Source of the DNA: Sorghum bicolor
Lineage: Eukaryota > Streptophyta > Magnoliopsida > Poales > Poaceae
NCBI RefSeq assembly: GCF_000003195.3
Contig: NC_012876.2
Location: forward strand, 43,814,619 to 43,878,618
Direction: 5' to 3'
Length of the DNA: 64,000 bases
The number at the start of each line of letters is the position of its first letter. The stretch's first letter is position 1. Of the stretch, positions 10,201 to 25,000 are shown piece by piece. Made by a program: the position numbers and the translations under genes. The notes below the pieces were generated by a model. It was given only the letters and a program-made list of their open reading frames with translations. It did no database searches and was not told the origin of the DNA.

Positions 10201-13019
10201 GACCCGATCTTCTGAAGTTCTGGTAACTCTCGATTTGGTGGAGACGAGACACAAATCGATCCGTCTTCCGAACAACACGATCCGAAACCCTGCAATTTTT
10301 TTTATTTTTTTTGATATTTTTATTTTAGTTAGAGCACCAAAGGAGTAACCACAGAAAATTTGAGCTTAAACCAGTGAAAGACATGGCCTACGAAAATTTC
10401 TGAAAATTGTGAAAAATGTGAAAAAAACATCACGAGGTGAAAACTCAAACTTCAGTTGTGAATTTGGAGGTCCTAAAATTTTCAAACCAGCCATGGGAGG
10501 GGACAGACAGATCTGAAATTTTTTTCTGATCGATTTTGATATATGGAACATTGAAATCGGAGCTCGTATGCGAAAGTTATGGCTATTTTACGAACGGACT
10601 CCAAATTAGAGGACAAAACGGTGCGAAAGTGGGCAAAATTTACGGTGGTGGCTAGAAATTGATGGAAACGGTGGGGGAAAATACATGAACTGGACTCTAA
10701 CAAGACCTAACCAGCAACAAGACCTCGACAAGGACACAAACTCAACACTGCGGACTCTGAAACTGAAATATGCAAAGGCTATGACGCGGAAGGGTTGTAG
10801 GACAAGAAAACGATATGACACTGGACTTATGGGACGAACACAAGAACACTCGAAACTAAGGGTAGATTTGAACCTAATGGTATATCTAAATCTTTGATTT
10901 CCGCATGATGAGAACAAGGGTGACCCGATCTTCTGAAAGGTTCTGGTAACTCTCGATTGGTGGAGACGAGACACAAATCGATCCGGGTTCCGAACAACAC
11001 GATCCGAAACCCTACAATTTTTTTATTTTTTTGATATTTTTCTTTTAGTTAGAGCACCAATGGAGTAACCACAGAAAATTTGAGCTTAAACCAGTGAAAA
11101 ACATGGCCTACGAAAATTTCTGAAAATTGTGAAAAATGTGAAAAAACATCACGAGGTGAAAACTCAAACTTCGGAGGTGAATTTGGAGGTTCTAAATTTT
11201 CAAACCTACCAATGGAGAGACAAACAGATCCAAAATTTTTTCTGATCGATTTTGATATATGGAACGTTGTAAACGGAGCTCGTATGTGAAAGTTATGGCT
11301 ATTTTACGAACGGACTCCAAGTTAGAGGACAAAACGGTCCGAAAGTGGGAAAAATTTGCGGTGGTGGCTAGAAATTGATGGAAACGGTGGGGGAAAATAC
11401 ATGAACTGGACTCTAACAAGACCTAACCAGCAACAAGACCTCGACAAGGACACAAACTCAACACTGCGGACTCTGAAACTGAAATATGCAAAGGCTATGA
11501 CGCGGAAGGGTTGTAGGACAAGAAAACGATATGACACAGGACTTATGGGACGAACCAAGAACACTCGAAACTAAAGGTAGATGTGAACCTAATGGTATAC
11601 CTAAAGCTTTGATTCCCACATGATGAGAACAAGGGTGACCCGATCTTCTAAAAGGTTCTGGTAACTCTCGATTTGGTGGAGACGAGACACAAATCGATCC
11701 GGCTTCCGAACAACACGATCCGAAACCCTGCAATTTTTTTTATTTTTTTTTGATATTTTTCTTTTAGTTAGAGCACCAAAGGAGTAACCACAGAAAATTT
11801 GAGCTTAAACCAGTGAAAGACATGGCCTACGAAAATTTCTAAAAATTGTGAAAAATGTGAAAAAAACATCACGAGGTGAAAACTCAAACTTCAGTTGTGA
11901 ATTTGGAGGTCCTAAAATTTTCAAACCAGCCAAGGGAGGGGACAGACAGATCCGAAATTTTTTTTTGATCGATTTTGATATATGGAACATTGAAATTAGA
12001 GCTCGTATGCGAAAGTTATGGCTATTTTACGAACGAACTCCAAATTAGAGGACAAAACGGTGCGAAAGTGGGCAAAATTTACGGTGGTGGCTAGAAATTG
12101 ATGGAAACGGTGGGAGAAAATACATGAACTGGACTCTAACAAGACCTATCCAGCAACAAGACCTCGACGAGGACACAAACTCAACACTGCGGACTCTAAA
12201 ACTGAAATATGCAAAGGCTATGGCGTGGAAGGGTTGTATGACAGAAAAACGATATGACACTGGACTTATGGGACGAACACAAGAACACTCGAAACTAAGG
12301 GTAGATTTGAACCTAATGGTATATCTAAATCTTTGATTTCCACATGATGAGAACAAGGGTGACCCGATCTTCTGAAAGGTTCTAGTAACTCTCGATTTGG
12401 TGGAGACGAGACACAAATCGATCCGGGTTTCGAACAACACGATCCGAAACCCTACAATTTTTTTACTTTTTTGATATTTTTCTTTTAGTTAGAGCACCAA
12501 TGGAGTAACCACAGAAAATTTGAGCTTAAACCAGTGAAAAACATGGCCTACGAAAATTTCTGAAAATTGTGAAAAATGTGAAAAAACATCACGAGGTGAA
12601 AACTCAAACTTCGGAGGTGAATTTGGAGGTTCTAAATTTTCAAACCTACCAATGGAGTGACAAACAGATCCAAAATTTTTTTCTAATCGATTTTGATATA
12701 TGGAACGTTGTAAACGGAGCTCGTATGTGAAAGTTATGGCTATTTTACGAACGGACTCCAAGTTAGAGGACAAAACGGTCCGAAAGTGGGAAAAATTTGC
12801 GGTGGTGGCTAGAAATTGATGGAAACGGTGGGGGAAAATACATGAACTGGACTATAACAAGACCTAACCAGCAACAAGACCTCGACAAGGACACAAACTC
12901 AACACTGCGGACTCTGAAACTGAAATATGCAAAGGCTATGACGCGGAAGGGTTGTAGGACAAGAAAACGATATGACACAGGACTTATGGGACAAACCAAG
13001 AACACTCGAAACTAAAGGT

Positions 13020-16000
13020 AGATGTGAACCTAACGGTATACCTAAAGCTTTGATTTCCACATATGAGAACAAGGGTGACTCGATCTTCTGAAGTTCTGGT
13101 AACTCTCGATTTGGTGGAGACGAGACACAAATCGATCCGTCTTCCGAACAACACGATCCGAAACCCTGCATTTTTTTTTTGATATTTTTCCTTTAGTTAG
13201 AGCACCAAAGGAGTGACCACAGAAAATTTGAGCTTAAACTAGTGAAAGACATGGTCTACAAAAATTTCTGAAAATTATGTAAAATGTGAAAAAAAAACAT
13301 CACGAGGTGAAAACTCAAACTTCAGAGGTGAATTTGGAGGTTCTAAAGTTTTCAAACTCGCCAATGGAGGGGACAGAGAGATCCGAAATTTTTTTCTGAT
13401 CGATTTTGATATATTGAACGTTGAAATCAGAGCTCGTATGCGAAAGTTATGGCTATTTTACAAACAGACTCCAAATTAGAGGACAAAATGGTCCGAAAGT
13501 GGGAAAAATTTGCGGCGGTGGCTAGAAATTGATGGAAACGGTGGGGGAAAATACATGAACTGGACTCTAACAAGACCTAACCAGCAATAAGACCTCGACG
13601 AGGACACAAACTCAACACTGCGGACTCTGAAACTGAAATATGCAAAGGCTATGACGTCGAAGGGTTGTAGGACAAGAAAACGATATGACACTGCACTTAT
13701 GGGACGAACACAAGAACACTCAAAACTAAGGGTAGATGTGAACTTAATGGTATACCTAAAGCTTTGATTCCCACATGATGAGAACAAGGGTGACCCGATC
13801 TTCTAAAAGGTTCTGGTAACTCTCGATTTGGTGGAGACGAGACACAAATCGATCCGGCTTCCGAACAACACGATCCGAAACCCTGCAATTTTTTTTATTT
13901 TTTTGATATTTTTATTTTAGTTAGAGCACCAAAGGAGTGACCACATAAAATTTGAGCTTAAACCAGTGAAAGACATGGCCTACGAAAATTTCTGAAAATT
14001 GTGAAAAATGTGAAAAAAACATCATGAGGTGAAAACTCAAACTTCAGTTGTGAATTTGGAGGTCCTAAAATTTGCAAACCAGCCAAGGGAGGGGACAGAC
14101 AGATCCGAAATTTTTTTCTGATCGATTTTGATATATGGAACATTGAAATCGGAGCTCGTATGCGAAAGTTATGGCTATTTTACGAACGGACTCCAAATTA
14201 GAGGACAAAACGGTGCGAAAGTGGGCAAAATTTACGGTGGTGGCTAGAAATTGATGGAAACGGTGGGGGAAATTACATGAACTGAACTCTAACAAGACCT
14301 AACCAGCAACAAGACCTCGACGAGGACACAAACTCAACACTGCGGACTCTAAAACTGAAATATGCAAAGGCTATGGCGTGGAAGGGTTGTAGGACAGAAA
14401 AACGATATGACACTGGACTTATGGGACGGACACAAGAACACTCGAAACTAAGGGTAGATTTGAACCTAATGGTATATCTAAATCTTTGATTTCCACATGA
14501 TGAGAAAAAGGGTGACCCGATCTTCTGAAAGGTTCTGGTAACTCTTGATTTGGTGGAGACGAGACACAAATCGATCCGGGTTCCGAACAACACGATCCGA
14601 AACCCTACAATTTTTTTTTATTTTTTTGATATTTTTCTTTTAGTTAGAGCACCAATGGAGTAACCACAGAAAATTTGAGCTTAAACCAGTGAAAAACATG
14701 GCCTACGAAAATTTCTGAAAATTGTGAAAAATGTGAAAAACATCACGAGGTGAAAACTCAAACTTCGGAGGTGAATTTGGAGGTTCTAAATTTTCAAACC
14801 TACCAATGGAGTGACAAACAGATCCAAAATTTTTTCTGATCGATTTTGATATATGGAACGTTGTAAACGGAGCTCGTATGTGAAAGTTATGGCTATTTTA
14901 CGAACGGACTCCAAGTTAGAGGACAAAACGGTCCGAAAGTGGGAAAAATTTGCGGTGGTGGCTAGAAATTGATGGAAACGGTGGGGGAAAATACATGAAC
15001 TGGACTCTAACAAGACCTAACCAGCAACAAGACCTCGACAAGGACACAAACTCAACACTGCGGACTCTGAAACTGAAATATGCAAAGGCTATGACGCGGA
15101 AGGGTTGTAGGACAAGAAAACGATATGACACAGGACTTATGGGACGAACCAAGAACACTCGAAACTAAAGGTAGATGTGAACCTAACGGTATACCTAAAG
15201 CTTTGATTTCCACATATGAGAACAAGGGTGACCCGATCTTCTGAAGTTCTGGTAACTCTCGATTTGGTGGAGACGAGACACAAATCGATCCGTCTTCCGA
15301 ACAACACGATCCGAAACCCTGCATTTTTTTTTGATATTTTTCTTTTAGTTAGAGCACCAAAGGAGTGACCACAGAAAATTTGAGCTTAAACTAGTGAAAG
15401 ACATGGCCTACAAAAATTTCTGAAAATTATGTAAAATGTGAAAAAAAAACATCACGAGGTGAAAACTCAAACTTCAGAGGTGAATTTGGAGGTTCTAAAG
15501 TTTTCAAACTCGCCAATGGAGGGGACAGAGAGATCCAAAATTTTTTTCTGATCGATTTTGATATATTGAACGTTGAAATCAGAGCTCGTATGCGAAAGTT
15601 ATGGCTATTTTACAAACAGACTCCAAATTAGAGGACAAAATGGTCCGAAAGTGGGAAAAATTTACGGCGGTGGTTAGAAATTGATGGAAACGGTGGGGGA
15701 AAATACATGAACTGGACTCTAACAAGACCTAACCAGCAATAAGACCTCGACGAGGACACAAACTCAACACTGCGGACTCTGAAACTGAAATATGCAAAGG
15801 CTATGACGTGGAAGGGTTGTAGGACAAGAAACGATATGACACTGCACTTATGGGACGAACACAAGAACACTCAAAACTAAGGGTAGATGTGAACCTAAAG
15901 GTATACCTAAAGCTTTGATTCCCACATGATGAGAACAAGGGTGACCCGATCTTCTAAAAGGTTCTGGTAACTCTCGATTTGGTGGAGACGAGACACAAAT

Positions 16001-19000
16001 CGATCCGGCTTCCGAACAACACGATCCGAAACCCTGCAAATTTTTTTATTTTTTTGATATTTTTCTTTTAGTTAGAGCACCAAAGGAGTGACCACAGAAA
16101 ATTTGAGCTTAAACCAGTGAAAGACATGGCCTACGAAAATTTCTGAAAATTGTGAAAAATGTGAAAAAAACATCATGAGGTGAAAACTCAAACTTCAGTT
16201 GTGAATTTGGAGGTCCTAAAATTTGCAAACCAGCCAAGGGAGGGGACAGACAGATCCGAAATTTTTTTCTGATCGATTTTGATATATGGAACATTGAAAT
16301 CGGAGCTCGTATGCGAAAGTTATGGCTATTTTACGAACGGACTCCAAATTAGAGGACAAAACGGTGCGAAAGTGGGCAAAATTTACGGTGGTGGCTAGAA
16401 ATTGATGGAAACGGTGGGGGAAAATACATGAACTGGACTCTAACAAGACCTAACCAGCAACAAGACCTCGACAAGGACACAAACTCAACACTGCGGACTC
16501 TGAAACTGAAATATGCAAAGGCTATGACGCGGAAGGGTTGTAGGACAAGAAAACGATATGACACAGGAGTTATGGGACGAACCAAGAACACTCGAAACTA
16601 AAGGTAGATGTGAACCTAACGGTATACCTAAAGCTTTGATTTCCACATATGAGAACAAGGGTGAACCGATCTTCTAAAAGGTTCTGGTAACTCTCGATTT
16701 GGTGGAGACGAGACACAAATCGATCCGGGTTCCGAACAACACGATCCGAAACCCTGCAATTTTTTTTATTTTTTTTGATATTTTTCTTTTAGTTAGAGCA
16801 CCAAAGGAGTAACCACAGAAAATTTGAGCTTAAACCAGTGAAAAACATGGCCTACGAAAATTTCTGAAAATTGTGAAAAATGTGAAAAACATCACGAGGT
16901 GAAAACTCAAACTTCGGAGGTGAATTTGGAGGTTCTAAATTTTCAAACCTACCAATGGAGTGACAAACAGATCCAAAATTTTTTCTGATCGATTTTGATA
17001 TATGGAACGTTGTAAACGGAGCTCGTATGTGAAAGTTATGGCTATTTTACGAACGGACTCCAAGTTAGAGGACAAAACGGTCCGAAAGTGGGAAAAATTT
17101 GCGGTGGTGGCTAGAAATTGATGGAAACGGTGGGGGAAAATACATGAACTGGACTCTAACAAGACCTAACCAGCAACAAGACCTCGACAAGGACACAAAC
17201 TCAACACTGCGGACTCTGAAACTGAAATATGCAAAGGCTATGACGCGGAAGGGTTGTAGGACAAGAAAACGATATGACACAGGACTTATGGGACGAACCA
17301 AGAACACTCGAAACTAAAGGTAGATGTGAACCTAACGGTATACCTAAAGCTTTGATTTCCACATATGAGAACAAGGGTGACCCGATCTTCTGAAGTTCTG
17401 GTAACTCTCGATTTGGTGGAGACGAGACACAAATCGATCCGTCTTCCGAACAACACGATCCGAAACCCTGCATTTTTTTTTGATATTTTTCTTTTAGTTA
17501 GAGCACCAAAGGAGTGACCACAGAAAATTTGAGCTTAAACTAGTGAAAGACATGGCCTACAAAAATTTCTGAAAATTATGTAAAATGTGAAAAAAAAACA
17601 TCACGAGGTGAAAACTCAAACTTCAGAGGTGAATTTGGAGGTTCTAAAGTTTTCAAACTCGCCAATGGAGGGGACAGAGAGATCCAAAATTTTTTTCTGA
17701 TCGATTTTGATATATTGAACGTTGAAATCAGAGCTCGTATGCGAAAGTTATGGCTATTTTACAAACAGACTCCAAATTAGAGGACAAAATGGTCCGAAAG
17801 TGGGAAAAATTTGCGGCGGTGGCTAGAAATTGATGGAAACGGTGGGGGAAAATACATGAACTGGACTCTAACAAGACCTAACCAGCAATAAGACCTCGAC
17901 GAGGACACAAACTCAACACTGCGGACTCTGAAACTGAAATATGCAAAGGCTATGACGTGGAAGGGTTGTAGGACAAGAAAACGATATGACACTGCACTTA
18001 TGGGACGAACACAAGAACACTCAAAACTAAGGGTAGATGTGAACCTAATGGTATACCTAAAGCTTTGATTCCCACATGATGAGAACAAGGGTGACCCGAT
18101 CTTCTAAAAGGTTCTGGTAACTCTCGATTTGGTGGAGACGAGACACAAATCGATCCGGCTTCCGAACAACACGATCCGAAACCCTGCAATTTTTTTTATT
18201 TTTTTGATATTTTTCTTTTAGTTAGAGCACCAAAGGAGTGACCACAGAAAATTTGAGCTTAAACCAGTGAAAGACTTGGCCTACGAAAATTTCTGAAAAT
18301 TATGTAAAATGTGAAAAAAAAACATCACAAGGTGAAAACTCAAAATTCAGAGGTGAATTTGGAGGTTCTAAAGTTTTCAAACTCGCCAATAGAGGGGACA
18401 GAGAGATCCGAAATTTTTTTCTGATCGACTTTGATATATTGAACGTTGAAATCAGAGCTCGTATGCGAAAGTTATGGCTATTTTACAAACAGACTCCAAA
18501 TTAGAGGACAAAATGGTCCGAAAGTGGGAAAAATTTGCGGCGGTGGCTACAAATTGATGGAAACGGTGGGGGAAAATACATGAACTGGACTCTAACAAGA
18601 CCTAACCAGCAATAAGACCTCGACGAGGACACAAACTCAACGCTGCGGACTCTGAAACTGAAATATGCAAAGGCTATGACGTGGAAGGGTTGTAGGACAA
18701 GAAAACGATATGACACTGCACTTATGGGACGAACACAAGAACACTCAAAACTAAGGCTAGATGTGAACCTAATGGTATACCTAAAGCTTTGATTCCCACA
18801 TGATGAGAACAAGGGTGACCCGATCTTCTAAAAGGTTCTGGTAACTCTCGATTTGGTGCAGACGAGACACAAATCGATCCGGCTTNNNNNNNNNNNNNNN
18901 NNNNNNNNNNNNNNNNNNNNNNNNNNNNNNNNNNNNNNNNNNNNNNNNNNNNNNNNNNNNNNNNNNNNNNNNNNNNNNNNNNNNNAAACATCATGAGGTG

Positions 19001-22000
19001 AAAACTCAAACTTCAGTTGTGAATTTGGAGGTCCTCAAATTTTCAAACCAACCAAGGGAGGGGACAGACAGATCCGAAATTTTTTTCTGATCGATTTTGA
19101 TATATGGAACATTGAAATCGGAGCTCGTATGCGAAAGTTATGGCTATTTTACAAACGGACTCCAAATTAGAGGACAAAACGGTGCGAAAGTGGGCAAAAT
19201 TTACGGTGGTGGCTAGAAATTGATGGAAACGGTGGGGGAAAATACATGAACTGGACTCTAACAAGACCTAACCAGCAACAAGACCTCGACGAGGACACAA
19301 ACTCAACACTGCGGACTCTAAAACTGAAATATGCAAAGGCTATGACGTGGAAGGGTTGTAGGACAAGAAAACGATATGACACTGCACTTATGGGACGAAC
19401 ACAAGAACACTCAAAACTAAGGGTAGATGTGAACCTAATGGTATACCTAAAGCTTTGATTCCCACATGATGAGAACAAGGGTGACCCGATCTTCTAAAAG
19501 GTTCTGGTAACTCTCGATTTGGTGGAGACGAGACACAAATCGATCCGGCTTCCGAACAACACGATCCGAAACCCTGCAATTTTTTTTATTTTTTTGATAT
19601 TTTTCTTTTAGTTAGAGCACCAAAGGAGTGACCACAGAAAATTTGAGCTTAAACCAGTGAAAGACTTGGCCTACGAAAATTTCTGAAAATTATGTAAAAT
19701 GTGAAAAAAAAACATCACAAGGTGAAAACTCAAAATTCAGAGGTGAATTTGGAGGTTCTAAAGTTTTCAAACTCGCCAATAGAGGGGACAGAGAGATCCG
19801 AAATTTTTTTCTGATCGACTTTGATATATTGAACGTTGAAATCAGAGCTCGTATGCGAAAGTTATGGCTATTTTACAAACAGACTCCAAATTAGAGGACA
19901 AAATGGTCCGAAAGTGGGAAAAATTTGCGGCGGTGGCTACAAATTGATGGAAACGGTGGGGGAAAATACATGAACTGGACTCTAACAAGACCTAACCAGC
20001 AATAAGACCTCGACGAGGACACAAACTCAACGCTGCGGACTCTGAAACTGAAATATGCAAAGGCTATGACGTGGAAGGGTTGTAGGACAAGAAAACGATA
20101 TGACACTGCACTTATGGGACGAACACAAGAACACTCAAAACTAAGGCTAGATGTGAACCTAATGGTATACCTAAAGCTTTGATTCCCACATGATGAGAAC
20201 AAGGGTGACCCGATCTTCTAAAAGGTTCTGGTAACTCTCGATTTGGTGGAGACGAGACACAAATCGATCCGGCTTCCGAACAACACGATCCGAAACCCTG
20301 CAAATTTTTTTATTTTTTAGATATTTTTCTTTTAGTTAGAGCACCAAAGGAGTGACCACAGAAAATTTGAGCTTAAACCAGTGAAAGACATGGCCTACGA
20401 AAATTGCTGAAAATTGTGAAAAATGTGAAAAAAACATCATGAGGTGAAAACTCAAACTTCAGTTGTGAATTTGGAGGTCCTAAAATTTGCAAACCAGCCA
20501 AGGGAGGGGACAGACAGATCCGAAATTTTTTTCTGATCGATTTTGATATATGGAACATTGAAATCGGAGCTCGTATGCGAAAGTTATGGCTATTTTACGA
20601 ACGGACTCCAAATTAGAGGACAAAACGGTGCGAAAGTGGGCAAAATTTACGGTGGTGGCTAGAAATTGATGGAAACGGTGGGGGAAAATACATGAACTGG
20701 ACTCTAACAAGACCTAACCAGCAACAAGACCTCGACGAGGACACAAACTCAACACTGCGGACTCTAAAACTGAAATATGCAAAGGCTATGGCGTGGAAGG
20801 GTTGTAGGACAGAAAAACGATATGACACTGGACTTATGGGACGAACACAAGAACACTCGAAACTAAGGGTAGATTTGAACCTAATGGTATATCTAAATCT
20901 TTGATTTCCACATGATGAGAACAAGGGTGACCCGATCTTCTGAAAGGTTCTGGTAACTCTTGATTTGGTGGAGACGAGACACAAATCGATCCGGGTTCCG
21001 AACAACACGATCCGAAACCCTACAATTTTTTTTTATTTTTTTGATATTTTTCTTTTAGTTAGAGCACCAATGGAGTAACCACAGAAAATTTGAGCTTAAA
21101 CCAGTGAAAAACATGGCCTACGAAAATTTCTGAAAATTGTGAAAAATGTGAAAAAGCATCACGAGGTGGAAACTCAAACTTCAGAGGTGAATTTGGAGGT
21201 TCTAAATTTTCAAACCTACCAATGGAGTGACAAACAGATCCAAAATGTTTTCTGATCGATTTTGATATATGGAACGTTGTAAACGGAGCTCGTATGTGAA
21301 AGTTATGGCTATTTTACGAACGGACTCCAAGTTAGAGGACAAAACGGTCCGAAAGTGGGAAAAATTTGCGGTGGTGGCTAGAAATTGATGGAAACGGTGG
21401 GGGAAAATACATGAACTGGACTCTAACAAGACCTAACCAGCAACAAGACCTCGACGAGGACACAAACTCAACACTTCGGACTCTAAAACTGAAATATGCA
21501 AAGGCTATGGCGTGGAAGGGTTGTAGGACAGAAAAACGATATGACACTGGACTTATGGGACGAACACAAGAACACTCGAAACTAAGGGTAGATTTGAACC
21601 TAATGGTATATCTAAATCTTTGATTTCCACATGATGAGAACAAGGGTGACCCGATCTTCTGAAAGGTTCTGGTAACTCTTGATTTGGTGGAGACGAGACA
21701 CAAATCGATCCGGGTTCCGAACAACACGATCCGAAACCCTACAATTTTTTTATTTTTTTGATATTTTTATTTTAGTTAGAGCACCAATGGAGTAACCACA
21801 GAAAATTTGAGCTTAAACCAGTGAAAAACATGGCCTACGAAAATTTCTGAAAATTGTGAAAAATGTGAAAAAACATCACGAGGTGAAAACTCAAACTTCG
21901 TAGGTGAATTTGGAGGTTCTAAATTTTCAAACCTACCAATGGAGTGACAAACAGATCCAAAATTTTTTCTGATCGATTTTGATATATGGAACGTTGTAAA

Positions 22001-25000
22001 CGGAGCTCGTATGTGAAAGTTATGGCTATTTTACGAACGGACTCCAAGTTAGAGGACAAAACGGTCCGAAAGTGGGAAAAATTTGCGGTGGTGGCTAGAA
22101 ATTGATGGAAACGGTGGGGGAAAATACATGAACTGGACTCTAACAAGACCTAACCAGCAACAAGACCTCGACAAGGACACAAACTCAACACTGCGGACTC
22201 TGAAACTGAAATATGCAAAGGCTATGACGCGGAAGGGTTGTAGGACAAGAAAACGATATGACACAGGACTTATGGGACGAACCAAGAACACTCGAAACTA
22301 AAGGTAGATGTGAACCTAACGGTATACCTAAAGCTTTGATTTCCACATATGAGAACAAGGGTGACCCGATCTTCTGAAGTTCTGGTAACTCTCGATTTGG
22401 TGGAGACGAGACACAAATCGATCCGTCTTCCGAACAACACGATCCGAAACCCTGCATTTTTTTTTTGATATTTTTCCTTTAGTTAGAGCACCAAAGGAGT
22501 GACCACAGAAAATTTGAGCTTAAACTAGTGAAAGACATGGCCTACAAAAATTTCTGAAAATTATGTAAAATGTGAAAAAAAAACATCACAAGGTGAAAAC
22601 TCAAAATTCAGAGGTGAATTTGGAGGTTCTAAAGTTTTCAAACTCGCCAATAGAGGGGACAGAGAGATCCGAAATTTTTTTCTGATCGATTTTGATATAT
22701 TGAACGTTGAAATCAGAGCTCGTATGCGAAAGTTATGGCTATTTTACAAACAGACTCCAAATTAGAGGACAAAATGGTCCGAAAGTGGGAAAAATTTGCG
22801 GCGGTGGCTAGAAATTGATGGAAACGGTGGGGGAAAATACATGAACTGGACTCTAACAAGACCTAACCAGCAATAAGACCTCGACGAGGACACAAACTCA
22901 ACACTGCGGACTCTGAAACTGAAATATGCAAAGGCTATGACGTGGAAGGGTTGTAGGACAAGAAAACGATATGACACTGCACTTATGGGACGAACACAAG
23001 AACACTCAAAACTAAGGCTAGATGTGAACCTAATGGTATACCTAAAGCTTTGATTCCCACATGATGAGAACAAGGGTGACCCGATCTTCTAAAAGGTTCT
23101 GGTAACTCTCGATTTGGTGGAGACGAGACACAAATCGATCCGGCTTCCGAACAACACGATCCGAAACCCTGCAAATTTTTTTATTTTTTTGATATTTTTC
23201 TTTTAGTTAGAGCACCAAAGGAGTGACCATAGAAAATTTGAGCTTAAACCAGTGAAAGACATGGCCTACGAAAATTTCTGAAAATTGTGAAAAATGTGAA
23301 AAAAACATCATGAGGTGAAAACTCAAACTTCAGTTGTGAATTTGGAGGTCCTAAAATTTGCAAACCAGCCAAGGGAGGGGACAGACAGATCCGAAATTTT
23401 TTTCTGATCGATTTTGATATATGGAACATTGAAATCGGAGCTCGTATGCGAAAGTTATGGCTATTTTACGAACGGACTCCAAATTAGAGGACAAAACGGT
23501 GCGAAAGTGGGCAAAATTTACGGTGGTGGCTAGAAATTGATGGAAACGGTGGGGGAAAATACATGAACTGGACTCTAACAAGACCTAACCAGCAACAAGA
23601 CCTCGACGAGGACACAAACTCAACACTGCGGACTCTAAAACTGAAATATGCAAAGGCTATGGCGTGGAAGGGTTGTAGGACAGAAAAACGATATGACACT
23701 GGACTTATGGGACGAACACAAGAACACTCGAAACTAAGGGTAGATTTGAACCTAATGGTATATCTAAATCTTTGATTTCCACATGATGAGAACAAGGGTG
23801 ACCCGATCTTCTGAAAGGTTCTGGTAACTCTTGATTTGGTGGAGACGAGACACAAATCGATCCGGGTTCCGAACAACACGATCCGAAACCCTACAATTTT
23901 TTTATTTTTTTGATATTTTTATTTTAGTTAGAGCACCAATGGAGTAACCACAGGAAATTTGAGCTTAAACCAGTGAAAAACATGGCCTACGAAAATTTCT
24001 AAAAATTGTGAAAAATGTGAAAAAACATCACGAGGTGAAAACTCAAACTTCGTAGGTGAATTTGGAGGTTCTAAATTTTCAAACCTACCAATGGAGTGAC
24101 AAACAGATCCAAAATTTTTTCTGATCGATTTTGATATATGGAACGTTGTAAACGGAGCTCGTATGTGAAAGTTATGGCTATTTTACGAACGGACTCCAAG
24201 TTAGAGGACAAAACGGTCCGAAAGTGGGAAAAATTTGCGGTGGTGGCTAGAAATTGATGGAAACGGTGGGGGAAAATACATGAACTGGACTATAACAAGA
24301 CCTAACCAGCAACAAGACCTCGACAAGGACACAAACTCAACACTGCGGACTCTGAAACTGAAATATGCAAAGGCTATGACGCGGAAGGGTTGTAGGACAA
24401 GAAAACGATATGACACAGGACTTATGGGACGAACCAAGAACACTCGAAACTAAAGGTAGATGTGAACCTAACGGTATACCTAAAGCTTTGATTTCCACAT
24501 ATGAGAACAAGGGTGACCCGATCTTCTGAAGTTCTGGTAACTCTCGATTTGGTGGAGACGAGACACAAATCGATCCGTCTTCCGAACAACACGATCCGAA
24601 ACCCTACATTTTTTTTTTGATATTTTTCTTTTAGTTAGAGCACCAAAGGAGTGACCACAGAAAATTTGAGCTTAAACTAGTGAAAGACATGGCCTACAAA
24701 AATTTCTGAAAATTATGTAAAATGTGAAAAAAAAACATCACAAGGTGAAAACTCAAACTTCAGAGGTGAATTTGGAGGTTCTAAAGTTTTCAAACTCGCC
24801 AATAGAGGGGACAGAGAGATCCGAAATTTTTTTCTGATCGATTTTGATATATTGAACGTTGAAATCAGAGCTCGTATGCGAAAGTTATGGCTATTTTACA
24901 AACAGACTCCAAATTAGAGGACAAAATGGTCCGAAAGTGGGAAAAATTTGCGGCGGTGGCTAGAAATTGATGGAAACGGTGGGGGAAAATACATGAACTG

